Positions 35,943 to 45,540 of a stretch of DNA of 64,000 nt are shown here, piece after piece. The stretch comes from Gimesia aquarii (GTDB lineage: Bacteria; Planctomycetota; Planctomycetia; Planctomycetales; Planctomycetaceae). The position numbers and the translations under genes were made by a program. The stretch covers positions 6,697,300-6,761,299 of the forward strand of contig NZ_CP037920.1 of NCBI RefSeq assembly GCF_007748195.1. The letters are read 5' to 3'. Numbering within the stretch: the first letter of the stretch is position 1; the number at the start of each line of letters is the position of its first letter. Under the pieces are notes generated by a model, which was not told the origin of the DNA, made no database searches, and saw nothing but the letters and a program-made list of their open reading frames with translations.

Positions 35943-36899
35943 ATGCCAGAAGCAACCTATGATCCTGTCAGCATGATCAAACCCCGTCGTAAGATAACAG
36001 GAATTTCAGCTGTTTTGCTCCCCTATCTGGAATCCGGAGAAATTGATCGAGACTCGTTAAGCGCTCATGTTGCCCGCACGTCAGACTTGGGGATCACGCC
36101 TGCGGTAAACATGGATACTGGTTACGTGCATCTCATAGATGAACCCACTTTTATTGAAGTACTGAAACTCACACAACACACGCTGAGTGGCGGACCTTTT
36201 GTTGCAGGTGCCTTTGTCAGCGATCAACCAGGTGCTGCTTTTGACGCCACCGGCTATCAAAGAAAAATTGATCTCATTCAGGAACATGGTGGAACACCGG
36301 TCATTTTTCAGTCATTCGGTTTAGTCGATCAGGCACCAGCTCAGATCATCGAATCTTATCGGACGATTGCTGCCAACACTGATCGCTTTATTGGTTTTGA
36401 ACTCACTAAGGACCTCGCTCCTTTTGGATCAGTCTATGATTTGGAAACCTATGCGGCCTTGATGGACATTCCGCAGTGTATCGGAGCCAAACAATCGTCC
36501 TTCCACCGCGAACCGGAATGGGAACGCCTGCAGCTCCGAGATCAGAAACGTCCTGATTTCAAAGTCTTTACAGGTAATGATTTTGGGATCGATATGATTC
36601 AGTACGGCAGTGACTACTTACTGGGGCTCAGTACTTTTGCTCCCGATCTGTTTGCAAAACGAGACGCGTACTGGGCTGCAGGAGACCCTGCGTTTTATGA
36701 ACTGAACGATCAATTACAATATCTCGGCTATTTCACCTTCCGCGGCCCCTCTCCGGCTTATAAACATTCAGCTGCTCAGTTTCTACATCTGCGTGGCTGG
36801 ATCAAGACCAATCAAACACATCCCGAAAGCCCCACCAGACCCGATAGCGATATTGAGGTCCTGCGAGAATTGGGACAGCGACTCAATGTCATCGATTAA
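35943..36899 (+). CDS. Dihydrodipicolinate synthase (DapA) family aldolase
   Basis: A 318-residue TIM-barrel lyase of the class I aldolase/DapA superfamily, which forms a Schiff base with pyruvate-type substrates. The catalytic lysine is likely Lys 183 in QCIGAKQSSFHREPEW. The N-terminal ITGISAVLLPYLESGEIDRDSL and AHVARTSDLGITPAVNMDTGY match the usual G-x-x-x-A-x-x-T-P and glycine-rich segments with changes, and the DapA G-T-T-G-E motif is not kept. So it is a relative, not a true DapA; members of this group act on keto-deoxy sugars or similar acids. It is divergent from the sulfatase gene with only 94 bases between the starts. Confidence 0.8.
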   Translation: MPEATYDPVSMIKPRRKITGISAVLLPYLESGEIDRDSLSAHVARTSDLGITPAVNMDTGYVHLIDEPTFIEVLKLTQHTLSGGPFVAGAFVSDQPGAAFDATGYQRKIDLIQEHGGTPVIFQSFGLVDQAPAQIIESYRTIAANTDRFIGFELTKDLAPFGSVYDLETYAALMDIPQCIGAKQSSFHREPEWERLQLRDQKRPDFKVFTGNDFGIDMIQYGSDYLLGLSTFAPDLFAKRDAYWAAGDPAFYELNDQLQYLGYFTFRGPSPAYKHSAAQFLHLRGWIKTNQTHPESPTRPDSDIEVLRELGQRLNVID

Positions 36900-36905
36900 T
36901 CAAAA

Positions 36906-36936
36906 ACTCCCCATTACCGATTCAGTAATGGGGAGT
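36906..36936 (-). terminator. Bidirectional terminator between DapA-family and ferredoxin genes
   Basis: Perfect 12-base arms, ACTCCCCATTAC (36906-36917) and GTAATGGGGAGT (36925-36936), around a 7-base loop. On the minus strand the stem is followed by a T run (36901-36905 read as T), so it ends the ferredoxin transcript; it also sits 6 bases past the plus-strand stop and can stop that transcript. Confidence 0.85.
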
Positions 36937-36981
36937 TGATTAATTTTCAGAGAATCAAGCCAAAAAGAGCTTCTGAACTCT

Positions 36982-37260
36982 TTAGCAATCAGCCAAAGGT
37001 TCTTTCTTTTCGGTAATCACAGGAAGTTCCTGTGATTTTTCGGCGTTGATCTGAATGTATTCCTGCCATTTTTCCGGAACATTATCTTCATGATAAATGG
37101 CTTCAACCGGGCATTCAGGAACGCATGCTTCACAGTCAATGCACTCATCCGGATTGATGTAAACCATTGAATCTGCTTCGTAGAAACACTCTACAGGGCA
37201 AACTACGACACAATCTGTATATTTGCAATTGAAGCAAGCCTCTGTAACCACGTGCGTCAT
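36982..37260 (-). CDS. fdxA: Seven-iron ferredoxin
   Basis: A 92-residue electron carrier with one [3Fe-4S] and one [4Fe-4S] cluster. Its Cys pattern matches Azotobacter ferredoxin I shifted by one residue: 9, 12, 17, 21, 25, 40, 43, 46, 50, in [18 protein letters not shown] and [17 protein letters not shown]. The ATG at 37260 is preceded by AAAGGAAAA and gives [12 protein letters not shown] as expected; the frame is open to 37359 but those residues are not family-like. The tail ([32 protein letters not shown]) also follows ferredoxin I, ending in an extra Cys. The partner enzymes are not in the window. Confidence 0.95.
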   Translation of the reverse strand: MTHVVTEACFNCKYTDCVVVCPVECFYEADSMVYINPDECIDCEACVPECPVEAIYHEDNVPEKWQEYIQINAEKSQELPVITEKKEPLADC

Positions 37261-37824
37261 GAGTTTTCCTTTCTGGACTTTACTCGTATCAAGTTGGTAA
37301 CTGTCTGAAAATATTATAGGCTTCAAATTTTTAAAAACTACCTGACCGGCATGATCCAATCAAATTTTGATAATTTAGGGTAGTTATCATTCTGTATATA
37401 GTCGATTTCGGAAGGCCGTTTCAACCTTGAATTCGCGATTCCTGCGAGAACTCGCCAAAACAGGTGTTATGACTACAAAACCATACAGAAATACTGGTTA
37501 TGCTTCTACTATCGGCAATCGTTCAAACAATCATTGGTCGATTGAAAAATCAGGGCCCATGATCAGATCACTAGCCCCACTCCACAACCTTTGAGAGTCC
37601 TAATTTTTCGGAACGACACATATTGACAGAATATGGTTCTCGACATAATCTACCGACGAATTTCCAGATCTCTGCTGAAAAATCCAAGATGGAAACAACT
37701 CAGTGTGATCGAATTAGATGCATCTTACCTGAAAACAAGGTGTACCAAATCTCTCAAAACTACCAAACTTACCTGTTTTTGAGCACGGAACTCCCTGATT
37801 TCACATAGCGAATGGAGTCGCTGA
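37261..37824. other. Divergent intergenic region, ferredoxin and aminotransferase genes
   Basis: 564 bases between divergent genes. A 61-codon frame from 37623 to 37808 has no ribosome-binding site or recognisable protein character and was not called. A weak inverted repeat, CAATCG (37516-37521) and CGATTG (37539-37544), is present. No RNA gene was recognised. Confidence 0.45.
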
Positions 37825-39024
37825 ATGACGAAAGACACCCCCACCCCTGTTCCATTTATCAACCTTGTCGCCCAATATCAAAGAATTAAAGACGAAGTTC
37901 AGGCAACAGTCCTGAAAGTGTTTGAAGATCAAGCCTTTGTCTTAGGAGACGAAGTCGCTGAATTTGAATGCGATATCGCCGAATATTGTGATTCTCGAAA
38001 TGCCATCGGTGTTGCATCTGGTACGGACGCACTGCTCTTAGCATTGATGGCTTTGGAAATCGGTCCGGGTGATGAAGTGATTACCAGCCCGTTTACCTTC
38101 TTCGCTACTGGCAGTTCGATTGCTCGTGTGGGAGCAACACCAGTTTTTGCGGATATTGATCCTGTGAGCTACAACCTCTGCCCGGAATCGATTGAGAGTA
38201 AAATCACAGAGCGCACAAAGGCGATCATGCCAGTTCATATTTTCGGGCAATGTGCCGATATGGAACCAATCTGGAGAAATGCCGTTCGCAATGGAATTCC
38301 CGTAATTGAGGACGCCGCTCAAGCCATTGGTGCAGAATATCGTGGACGACGCTCGGGAGTGCTGGGCACACTTGGCTGCTTTAGTTTTTTCCCCACGAAA
38401 AATCTGGGAGGCGCCGGCGATGGCGGTCTCGTTACCACCGACGATCCCGACCTGGCCACCCGTGTCAGACGTCTCAGAGTTCATGGAGACCTCGGCGGCT
38501 ATCAGCATGCAGAAGTCGGAATTAACAGCCGACTCGATGCTCTGCAGGCAGCGGTATTAAGAGTCAAGTTAAAGTATCTTGATCAGTGGACAATGGAACG
38601 TCAGGAAAATGCCAGACGCTATAATTCACTCTTGCGTCATTATCAGTTGCTGGACTGTGTCGAACCACCAACAGTGCTGCCTGACCGCCGACATGTTTAC
38701 AATCAATACACGGTGCGTGTTAAAGGCGGACAACGGGATAAAGTGCTTCAAGACTTACGAGAGAAGCACATCGGTTGTGCCATCTATTATCCCCGCCCAT
38801 TACATATGCAACAGTGTTTCGAGTATCTGGGCTATCAGGCAGGAGATCTTCCGGAAACAGAACTTGTTACCAGTGAATGTCTCGCGCTGCCGATCTTTTC
38901 AGAACTGAGTGAAGTCCAGCAGGAAATTGTGATTCGAGGAATCGCAGAAAGTCTGGGGCGACTTTCTTCTTCGAAATACCCCACACTTTACTCAGAAACA
39001 CCCCAAAACTCGAAAGCGGCATAA
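37825..39024 (+). CDS. DegT/DnrJ/EryC1/StrS family aminotransferase
   Basis: A 399-residue PLP enzyme that aminates keto-sugars on nucleotide carriers for polysaccharide or glycan synthesis. The PLP lysine is Lys 192 in FSFFPTKNLGGAGDGGLV; the PLP-stacking segment ASGTDALLLAL (about 65-75) and Asp 163 in IEDAAQAIGAEY are present. Also RLRVHGDLGGYQHAEVGINSRLDALQAAVLRVKL, typical for this family. Length is normal for sugar aminotransferases of the WecE/WlbE/ArnB kind. No other sugar-pathway gene adjoins it; a terminator follows directly. Confidence 0.92.
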   Translation: MTKDTPTPVPFINLVAQYQRIKDEVQATVLKVFEDQAFVLGDEVAEFECDIAEYCDSRNAIGVASGTDALLLALMALEIGPGDEVITSPFTFFATGSSIARVGATPVFADIDPVSYNLCPESIESKITERTKAIMPVHIFGQCADMEPIWRNAVRNGIPVIEDAAQAIGAEYRGRRSGVLGTLGCFSFFPTKNLGGAGDGGLVTTDDPDLATRVRRLRVHGDLGGYQHAEVGINSRLDALQAAVLRVKLKYLDQWTMERQENARRYNSLLRHYQLLDCVEPPTVLPDRRHVYNQYTVRVKGGQRDKVLQDLREKHIGCAIYYPRPLHMQQCFEYLGYQAGDLPETELVTSECLALPIFSELSEVQQEIVIRGIAESLGRLSSSKYPTLYSETPQNSKAA

Positions 39025-39055
39025 GCAGTTTTACCGCCTACGAATAGATACGATA

Positions 39056-39092
39056 ATCCCACTGATTTCTCCAGGAATCAGTGGGATTTTTT
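39056..39092 (+). terminator. Intrinsic terminator after sugar aminotransferase
   Basis: ATCCCACTGATT (39056-39067) and AATCAGTGGGAT (39076-39087) pair perfectly over 12 bases around an 8-base loop, followed by five T (39088-39092). It sits 32 bases past the stop. Confidence 0.92.
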
Positions 39093-39353
39093 CGTTGCCT
39101 TGCTTTGAAGGTCTCTTTTCTTTCGGTTGGTAAGGCAACACACCAAACTTAACCTATTTTACACAACCGGACCTGAAACGAATTAGCGACTCTAAAAATG
39201 GCGGAAAAATCCAGGTAATTCCCACACGCGACGAATCCAGCGTGTAGATTTATGATAATGAAATTAATTTCCACGATCGATGTACAAGGCATCCACGCCC
39301 CGAAATATGTTCCTGCCAGAATATTGTCACTGATCGGCAGTTAAGGAGATCCC
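39093..39353. other. Intergenic stretch after terminator, upstream of exported TPR-like protein
   Basis: With the terminator, about 330 bases without a gene. An AG-rich site (TTAAGGAGA) precedes the 39354 start and is its ribosome-binding site. Nothing else recognised. Confidence 0.5.
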
Positions 39354-41261
39354 ATGCCGACTCGTTTCCGATTTTCAGTAATTCTCATCATGGTGACTGT
39401 GAGTCTCATACAGCCATCTATCGTTCTATTACAGGCAGAAGAGAGCAAAAAGAAGGAACCCGATCCAACGGCAGGTAAAACAGCAGTTGCGCTGAACTAC
39501 TGCCGCGCAGCCTTCTATCGCATGAAAAAATCTGGTTCCAAAGAAGTGATGTTCGAGGAGCGAGAAAAGATTCTGAACAATCTGAACCTGAATGGCATTG
39601 GTGATGAGAAAGTCATCAAGCTGTACTCATCCGTTCTAGATGAAATCGGTCAGGTTGAGATTGCCGATAAGGAAAGAGAGTACTTCAAAAATAAGCATAA
39701 ATATCATTCGCGTCAAAAGATCGCCACCAATGCACTTGCCTTAACGACCGACGTTTTAACATTCCAATTCGGGAATGCGGTTCGAACCGGAGCAAATAGT
39801 TGGTGGGATTACCGCAATATAGAGGCCCAAAAAGATCTGGATGTCTGGCGTGTGGATAAGAAACGCATGGAAACGGTGATTTCCAAATCCAATTTATTTC
39901 TGGATACCTTCTGGAAACTCGCGCAAGAGAAAAATATTCCCGATTACTGGCTCATTCGTGATGACGACTTAGAAGCACTAGATAAAGCGATGCTGGAACC
40001 AAACCCACGCGTTCGCTTGCGAATTTTAAAACGCCTGGAACGCTTTATGAGTCACTACCCTCCGTATTGGTATTATCTAGCCCGTACACAGCAGGCTCAA
40101 GGGCAACTCTTTGCTGCCTCACACACCTACACACAACTCGCTGATGTCGGAGATGGTTTCTTCCGACGTGATGACATGCTGGCTGCAGGAACCGCAAACC
40201 TGGCCAGCATTCGCGACTATCTGGGTCAACCCGGGTCCGCGAAAATGGCTCAAAAGTCACAACAATATTCGTCTGACGTCTGGGAAGCAAATCTGCTCTG
40301 CTCACGAATTTTACAAAAGTATAAACAACATGACGAAGCGGAAGAGGCTATCCTGCGCAATCTTGATGTCGACTTGGAAACCAATCAGAGTTCGATCGCT
40401 TTGCTTTCACACTATTATACGACCAATAATAAGCAGAAAATGATTGCCCAGTTGAATGAATCCAAGATCGTCGAGGCCGTTCCGGTTCCGACATTGATTC
40501 AGTGTGCCATGTTCCTGGGCGCAGAAAGAACACCTCCCGTTGCAAAAGCACAAATCGCATCCTCATTATATGTTTACCCACAATTGCATTTTGGAGCAGA
40601 TGATATTGTCATCGCTTCTACGGGAAACTGGCACTTACAAATGGCAAGCTCGGAACTGATCATGGGTAATCAAGTTTATTCTCGCCCACGACTGGTGGCA
40701 GGAAAAAAAGAGACACAGGCACGATTTGAACGGGTTGCTGAATTTGGCCATCCGCTTGGAAATTCAAACGTAGCGACGGCACAGCCAAAACTACGATTGA
40801 AATATCCGGATGGTTCTTCTCTTGAACTCATGTTGGCCTCCAACCCACAAGAACGAAACCTCTTAGACGGAGGTAATCTGATGACCGCTCTCAAAGCACC
40901 AATCGGGGAGCATTATCGGATTGTGGGGGCAGAGATCCAGGGTCAAACGATTGCGTTTAACAGAAACACGATCCACGATGATGGCCGCCGTATCGTACGT
41001 CAAAAACCATTGAAATCACCCAACACTCCTCGTTTGTCTAAGGAAAACCAACCTCAGCTCCCATTAAAAGGACAAACGCTGCAGGCACAATCAAATTCTA
41101 AACTACCTACGCTGGCCATGCCAAACGACCTTTCAATACCAGAGACACCTCCTGTGATCCCGACCCTCTCATTCGACACAAAGTCTTCTGAAAAGGACAA
41201 ATCCAGTAAAAAGAAAAAGGGAAAAGTCGTCAGCTTCCCGGAACCGCCTGAAGATGACTAA
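39354..41261 (+). CDS. Exported TPR-like protein of unknown function
   Basis: A 635-residue secreted protein, not assigned to a named family. A signal peptide (FRFSVILIMVTVSLIQPSIVLLQA) occupies the first 28 residues, and AAGGAGA lies 6 bases before the ATG. Helical repeats of TPR/SEL1 appearance fill about residues 100-400, for example FMSHYPPYWYYLARTQQAQGQLFAASHTYTQLADV and LNLDV-type segments after. The part from about 425 to 540 is beta-rich, with a FERVAEFGHPLGNSNVATAQ-type stretch, and the last 95 residues are Pro/Lys-rich, probably disordered. It may be a periplasmic scaffold. It has no obvious operon partner. Confidence 0.7.
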   Translation: MPTRFRFSVILIMVTVSLIQPSIVLLQAEESKKKEPDPTAGKTAVALNYCRAAFYRMKKSGSKEVMFEEREKILNNLNLNGIGDEKVIKLYSSVLDEIGQVEIADKEREYFKNKHKYHSRQKIATNALALTTDVLTFQFGNAVRTGANSWWDYRNIEAQKDLDVWRVDKKRMETVISKSNLFLDTFWKLAQEKNIPDYWLIRDDDLEALDKAMLEPNPRVRLRILKRLERFMSHYPPYWYYLARTQQAQGQLFAASHTYTQLADVGDGFFRRDDMLAAGTANLASIRDYLGQPGSAKMAQKSQQYSSDVWEANLLCSRILQKYKQHDEAEEAILRNLDVDLETNQSSIALLSHYYTTNNKQKMIAQLNESKIVEAVPVPTLIQCAMFLGAERTPPVAKAQIASSLYVYPQLHFGADDIVIASTGNWHLQMASSELIMGNQVYSRPRLVAGKKETQARFERVAEFGHPLGNSNVATAQPKLRLKYPDGSSLELMLASNPQERNLLDGGNLMTALKAPIGEHYRIVGAEIQGQTIAFNRNTIHDDGRRIVRQKPLKSPNTPRLSKENQPQLPLKGQTLQAQSNSKLPTLAMPNDLSIPETPPVIPTLSFDTKSSEKDKSSKKKKGKVVSFPEPPEDD

Positions 41262-41351
41262 TGTACCGTAACACAGCCTTTCTAATCGGTTGCCACTGCC
41301 GGAATCAGAAAAAGAGACGAGAGAAATAGTAGTCTTCTGGTTACTACACGG

Positions 41352-41395
41352 GTATGATAATCATACATTATTACCATCCATCACATAATTGATGG
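41352..41395. promoter_or_regulatory. Two adjacent short inverted repeats upstream of rlmN
   Basis: GTATGATAATCATAC (41352-41366) is a perfect palindrome with 7-base arms. CCATCA (41378-41383) and TGATGG (41390-41395) form a second hairpin 12 bases on. The pair lies about 90-130 bases ahead of rlmN and after the previous gene. They could be an operator and a weak terminator, but no T run follows. Confidence 0.35.
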
Positions 41396-41480
41396 GCTGA
41401 TTTCCTTCTATCGGAATATTTGTATTCCCAATTCGCGGCGGTCTGAATCGACTGCGAATTCATCCTTGAGCCAGAAAACA

Positions 41481-42587
41481 ATGCTGTCGTCCGAAAATGA
41501 TTCCCTGCAATCGATCTCTTCAGATGTTTGCACACTCCCTTTAATTACTGACCTGACTCGTGAGCAACTTGCCCAATGGTGTATTGATCACGATTCCTCT
41601 TCCTATCGCGCCGATCAAATTCGGCGTTGGATTTTCACCAAGCGCGTCAATGATTTTGATGCCATGCACGATATTTCAAAAAAATTTCGTGATCTGCTAA
41701 AAGAGAACTTTCGCCTGTTTTCAACAACTGTTGTCAAACATCAGACATCAAAAGACCGCACGGAAAAATTGCTGCTGGAACTGCAAGATGGCCATCACGT
41801 TGAATGCGTTCTCATGCGTGAACCCAAGCGAAACACAGTCTGTATCAGCACGCAAGTCGGTTGTGCCATGGGTTGTGTTTTTTGTGCCAGCGGTCTCTTG
41901 GGATTAACCCGTAACCTCTCGATGGGAGAAATCCTGGAACAGATCCTGCGTCTGGATCGCGTGATCGGCGAAGAAGAGCGGATTTCCAATATTGTCGTCA
42001 TGGGAATTGGAGAACCATTGGCCAACCTGCCCGCTTTGCTACCTGCTCTGGATACGTTGAATCACAAAGGCGGCATGGGAATTGGTGCGCGAAAAATTAC
42101 CGTCTCCACGGTAGGGCTTCCCGCCAAAATTCGCGAACTGGCTGATGTCAACAAGTCGTATATTCTCGCTGTTTCTCTACATGCACCCAACGATGCGTTA
42201 CGCAATCAAATCGTTCCCACGAATGATAAAATCGGCATTCAAAAAATCATGGATGCCACAGACTATTATTATGTCACGACAGGCAGGCGTGTCACCTTTG
42301 AATATATTTTATTGGCCGGTGTCAACGACAGTCCGGCTCATGCGCGAGAGCTGTCTAACCTACTCAAGCATCGTAATGCCCATGTCAATTTAATCCCCGC
42401 GAATGGTGTGGAAGAAACAGGCTACCAAAGCCCTTCCACAGAAAATGTAGACCGCTTCTTTATGGCACTCGCCAAAGGAGGCGTCAACGTGACTGTTCGA
42501 AAACGCAAAGGGGACGATATTGATGCTGCCTGTGGCCAACTGCGATTAAACCGTGAGAAAGAAAAAGACGTCGTCCAGATTCAGTAA
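41481..42587 (+). CDS. rlmN: 23S rRNA (adenine-2503-C2)-methyltransferase
   Basis: RlmN is a radical-SAM enzyme that methylates C2 of A2503 in 23S rRNA (and A37 of some tRNAs). The [4Fe-4S] motif is C-x3-C-x2-C in VGCAMGCVFCASGLLGLTR (Cys 128, 132, 135); the C-terminal catalytic Cys lies in KGDDIDAACGQL. SAM-binding elements such as VVMGIGEPLANL and ISTVGL-type segments are present. The ATG at 41481 was taken in place of an upstream TTG (41466). Length 368 is normal. It converges with the small lipoprotein gene (13 bases between ends). Confidence 0.94.
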   Translation: MLSSENDSLQSISSDVCTLPLITDLTREQLAQWCIDHDSSSYRADQIRRWIFTKRVNDFDAMHDISKKFRDLLKENFRLFSTTVVKHQTSKDRTEKLLLELQDGHHVECVLMREPKRNTVCISTQVGCAMGCVFCASGLLGLTRNLSMGEILEQILRLDRVIGEEERISNIVVMGIGEPLANLPALLPALDTLNHKGGMGIGARKITVSTVGLPAKIRELADVNKSYILAVSLHAPNDALRNQIVPTNDKIGIQKIMDATDYYYVTTGRRVTFEYILLAGVNDSPAHARELSNLLKHRNAHVNLIPANGVEETGYQSPSTENVDRFFMALAKGGVNVTVRKRKGDDIDAACGQLRLNREKEKDVVQIQ

Positions 42588-42600
42588 ATCTAACTGAGAA

Positions 42601-43044
42601 TCACTTGCCTAACTCAAAGTCCTTGGGATCAAAATTCACAAGAACATCATCTCGGAATATCAGATAGACGCTACGCCCATTTTCATCAGGTCCCCACTTA
42701 TAAGCTTCGTCAGTAGTACGAAACGTTCCACCCGTCGCTTTGAGCCACTTGGATGATTCCTGATACTGACCATCTTCGCCGAATTCTTTCGCGACAGTGG
42801 CACGTGACATGCCAGAATACAAACGATTTTTGAGGATCCAATCCAGAGCCTTGGAATCTCGTTTTGTTAAATATCGCGTGCGATAGGCTTCCGCTTTATC
42901 GACTTTTTTTTCTGTACGATGTCTACCCGACATCGCTGCGTTAGATTCCCAGTCTGGCATGGTCTCACACCCTGAGCTGAGAGCGAAAACCGCAATGCTA
43001 CATACCATCCATGTCACCAAACATCGAGAGTTGGCCATGATCAT
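42601..43044 (-). CDS. Small lipoprotein with BamE-like features
   Basis: A 147-residue secreted lipoprotein: hydrophobic signal and lipobox in CSIAVFALSSGCETMPDW, Cys being the expected lipidation site. The part from about residue 75 on (LYSGMSRATVAKEFGEDGQY ... YLIFRDDVLVNFD) has the helix-then-strand layout and the G-M-x-x-x-x-V-x-x-x-F-G pattern seen in BamE/SmpA-type proteins, but similarity is weak. The start is the ATG at 43044, giving MIMANSRCLV; a longer frame to 43098 is unlikely. It could be an outer-membrane accessory factor. The assignment is inference only. Confidence 0.65.
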   Translation of the reverse strand: MIMANSRCLVTWMVCSIAVFALSSGCETMPDWESNAAMSGRHRTEKKVDKAEAYRTRYLTKRDSKALDWILKNRLYSGMSRATVAKEFGEDGQYQESSKWLKATGGTFRTTDEAYKWGPDENGRSVYLIFRDDVLVNFDPKDFELGK

Positions 43045-43386
43045 ACCCGCCTGATTTTGAAGGTAAAAATAGAAGTGAGAGCACTTGAACTGCACCACAT
43101 CGTTTGATACAGCAAATGACTTGAGAGAGGAGATTCAGATAACGGAGTTGTCGCCCGAGATGAGAGTGGTTTTTAGCAAATCGTCGCAAATGTGCCAAGA
43201 GCAATTTTCACCTGTGAAATACTTACTTAACTCTATAATTACAGAGATTTTAGATCACATATTCTGCATCAAAATGAAAATCCAGGATTTGGCTGGCTTG
43301 TCAGATTCTCTGCTCATGTCTATTCTGCAAATGACTGATGACATTCTTCTCGATCAGCAAACTCTATCCACAAGGTTTCCATCAAC
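43045..43386. other. Divergent intergenic region between lipoprotein and aldehyde dehydrogenase genes
   Basis: 342 bases with the promoters of both genes. A 101-codon frame from 43085 running into the next gene was rejected. No hairpin or repeat seen. Confidence 0.45.
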
Positions 43387-44805
43387 ATGAAAATGTTTTG
43401 CGCTGGCCAATGGCAAGATACCACACAAACTATCAACGTGACGAACTCATTTGACCAATCGGTCATTGATACCATCCCCAGGGGGAGCAGTGAAGATGTC
43501 ACAAACGCTGTGACGGTTCTGGAACAGGGAGCACGAATCATGAAAGCCATGACTCCCTACGACCGCAGCCTGATCTTGCAAAAAGTCTCCGAGTTGATGT
43601 TGGAACGCAGCGAGGATCTTGCCCGCACGATCAGTTTGGAAGAAGGAAAAGTGTTGGCGGAAAGCCAGGTTGAAACCATGCGTAGCGCCGAAGTGATTCG
43701 GCTTTCCGGCGAAGAAGCCCGCCGCATGACAGGCGAGATGATTCCCTTGGAAGGAAACGCCGGCGGTAAAAACAAACTTGGTTTCACACTCCGAGTACCT
43801 TGCGGTATCGTAGCGGCGATCACACCTTTCAACTTTCCTTTGAATCTTGTCTGTCACAAAGTCGGACCGGCTATCGCTGCAGGGAATGCCATTCTGCTGA
43901 AACCCGCCAGTGACACACCACTGTCCGCTTTGAAACTGACGGAAATTTTGCTGGAAGCAGGCCTGCCTCCAGAAGCGATTGCCTGCATCACCGGTCCTGG
44001 AGGAGAAATCGGACAAGCGATTTGTACGGAACCGCGCATTCGTAAAATCAGTTTCACAGGCAGCTATGAAGTAGGCGCGAAAATCTGTGAAATGGCGGGG
44101 ATGAAACGGGTCACAATGGAACTGGGTAGCAACAGTCCCGTGGTCATTATGGATGATGCCGATCTCGAAAAGGCGGCGACTGCGATCACGATGGCTGGTT
44201 ACGCGAACGCAGGTCAGGTTTGTATTTCCGCACAACGCATTCTGACCGCTTCTGCCATCAAAACAGATTTTGTCGATCTGCTCAAATCCAAGGTCGAATC
44301 TCTGACGACTGGAAATCAGCTTGACGAATCGACCAAAGTTGGACCGATGGTGCGCGAAACGGATGCCGCCCGCGTTGAAGAGTGGGTGAATGAAGCGATC
44401 AGCCAGGGTGCTCGCCTGGTATCCGGCGGTGAACGACAAGGTGCCATCTATACTCCTACGATTCTGGACGAAACCCGTCCTGAAATGCTGGTCGTCAAAG
44501 ATGAAATTTTTGGCCCTGCTGTTGCGTTGTCTTACTTTGATGACGTCAACGAAGCGATCACCATGGCCAATGATACCACTTACGGGCTCGCTGCTGGTAT
44601 CTTTACTCAAGACGTTGACCGGGCCATGAAGTTCGCCCGTCAAGTCGACAGCGGAAATATTCATATCAACTGGTCCAGCCAATGGCGGGCCGATGCGATG
44701 CCCTATGGCGGTCTGAAACATAGTGGAACCGGCAAAGAAGGCCCCAAGTATGCCATTCACGAAATGAGTGAAGAGAAAATGGTCGTAATGCATCTGGCAG
44801 ATTAG
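43387..44805 (+). CDS. Aldehyde dehydrogenase family protein
   Basis: A 472-residue NAD(P)-dependent aldehyde dehydrogenase. Catalytic residues: Cys in YANAGQVCISAQRIL (about 279), Glu in VTMELGSNSPVVI (about 245), and Asn in ITPFNFPLNL (about 146). The C-terminal QWRADAMPYGGLKHSGTGKEG resembles lactaldehyde and phosphonoacetaldehyde dehydrogenases (PhnY/SucD-like) more than betaine dehydrogenases. Substrate not certain: lactaldehyde or a related short aldehyde is plausible. No catabolic neighbours. The opposite strand has a long shadow frame across this gene, a result of its base composition. Confidence 0.92.
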   Translation: MKMFCAGQWQDTTQTINVTNSFDQSVIDTIPRGSSEDVTNAVTVLEQGARIMKAMTPYDRSLILQKVSELMLERSEDLARTISLEEGKVLAESQVETMRSAEVIRLSGEEARRMTGEMIPLEGNAGGKNKLGFTLRVPCGIVAAITPFNFPLNLVCHKVGPAIAAGNAILLKPASDTPLSALKLTEILLEAGLPPEAIACITGPGGEIGQAICTEPRIRKISFTGSYEVGAKICEMAGMKRVTMELGSNSPVVIMDDADLEKAATAITMAGYANAGQVCISAQRILTASAIKTDFVDLLKSKVESLTTGNQLDESTKVGPMVRETDAARVEEWVNEAISQGARLVSGGERQGAIYTPTILDETRPEMLVVKDEIFGPAVALSYFDDVNEAITMANDTTYGLAAGIFTQDVDRAMKFARQVDSGNIHINWSSQWRADAMPYGGLKHSGTGKEGPKYAIHEMSEEKMVVMHLAD

Positions 44806-45540
44806 CACACTCATCATCTGATACGATCCAATGAAAAATTAATCGGAAAAAGAAACATCGGTTGACATTTCCGGGAATCTTCGCAGATCGTTTTCTCCTT
44901 ATTTCCAGGTGATATTTTCGCACTTGACACCAACGCGCCGTTCTCGAAACTCCCTGATTCTGCGTCGCGCGCGCGAGGCGCTTTTTTCCGAAGGTTGAAC
45001 ACCGCATACCACTTCAGTTTCTTCACTTGAAAACGGGCTGATTTTTCCACATTTTCACCTGAAAAACGGGAACCGGTTCCGAATACCTCGTATCGAATCA
45101 CTCCGTTTGAGCACACTTTCCGAAACCATAAAAGAAACCAAAACACATTTTTGTACCACATCTCAGACAGAACCGCGCAAATGTGTCTCTTGACCGCGTT
45201 GTACCGTTCAACATGATAAGACCATTGCAACAAAACGAGCTCACGTCGAAACAAAGGGGATACGAACATGGCGAACCGGACCTCTCAAATCAAAAAAAGC
45301 AGCCTAGAAAAATCAACAGGGAACAAACTCAGAAAGATAGCGTCTAGCAGGTTAATTTGATCTCAAACGACATCAAAACCTGTTTGACCAAGCAAGAGAG
45401 GCCACCTACCAGAAACTGACGAAAGAATCTGCCGAGTACAATTACCTGAGATCATAAGCAATAGAGACGTGCAAGCCTAACTGAAAATCAGGAAGTGCAA
45501 AAAGAGCATCACAGGACTTTCGTCTAAACAAAAATCCGTA
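44806..45540. other. Gene-free stretch downstream of aldehyde dehydrogenase
   Basis: 735 bases. A minus-strand frame of 151 codons (44814-45269) has a composition unlike a folded protein and no good start and was not called. A GC-rich hairpin with a T run lies at 44962-44987. The rest is plain, AT-rich DNA with no RNA gene recognised. Confidence 0.45.
44962..44987 (+). terminator. Possible intrinsic terminator after aldehyde dehydrogenase
   Basis: A GC-rich segment GCGTCGCGCGCGCGAGGCGC (44962-44981) can form a short stem with one mismatch and one G-T pair around a small loop, followed by six T (44982-44987). It lies 157 bases past the stop; plausible but imperfect. Confidence 0.35.

Noticed and set aside
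37623-37808. 61-codon frame before the aminotransferase
   Set aside because: No start signal, no protein-like pattern, lies in a promoter region.
43085-43390. 101-codon plus frame ahead of the aldehyde dehydrogenase
   Set aside because: Overlaps the next start and has no supporting signal or family.
43447-44817. Long 456-codon frame on the minus strand across the aldehyde dehydrogenase gene
   Set aside because: The plus-strand frame has all aldehyde dehydrogenase motifs; the opposite frame is rich in Phe, His, Arg and Gln with no domain and is a codon-bias shadow.
44814-45269. 151-codon minus-strand frame after the aldehyde dehydrogenase
   Set aside because: No ribosome-binding site, odd composition and no recognisable domain; it also runs through a possible terminator hairpin.
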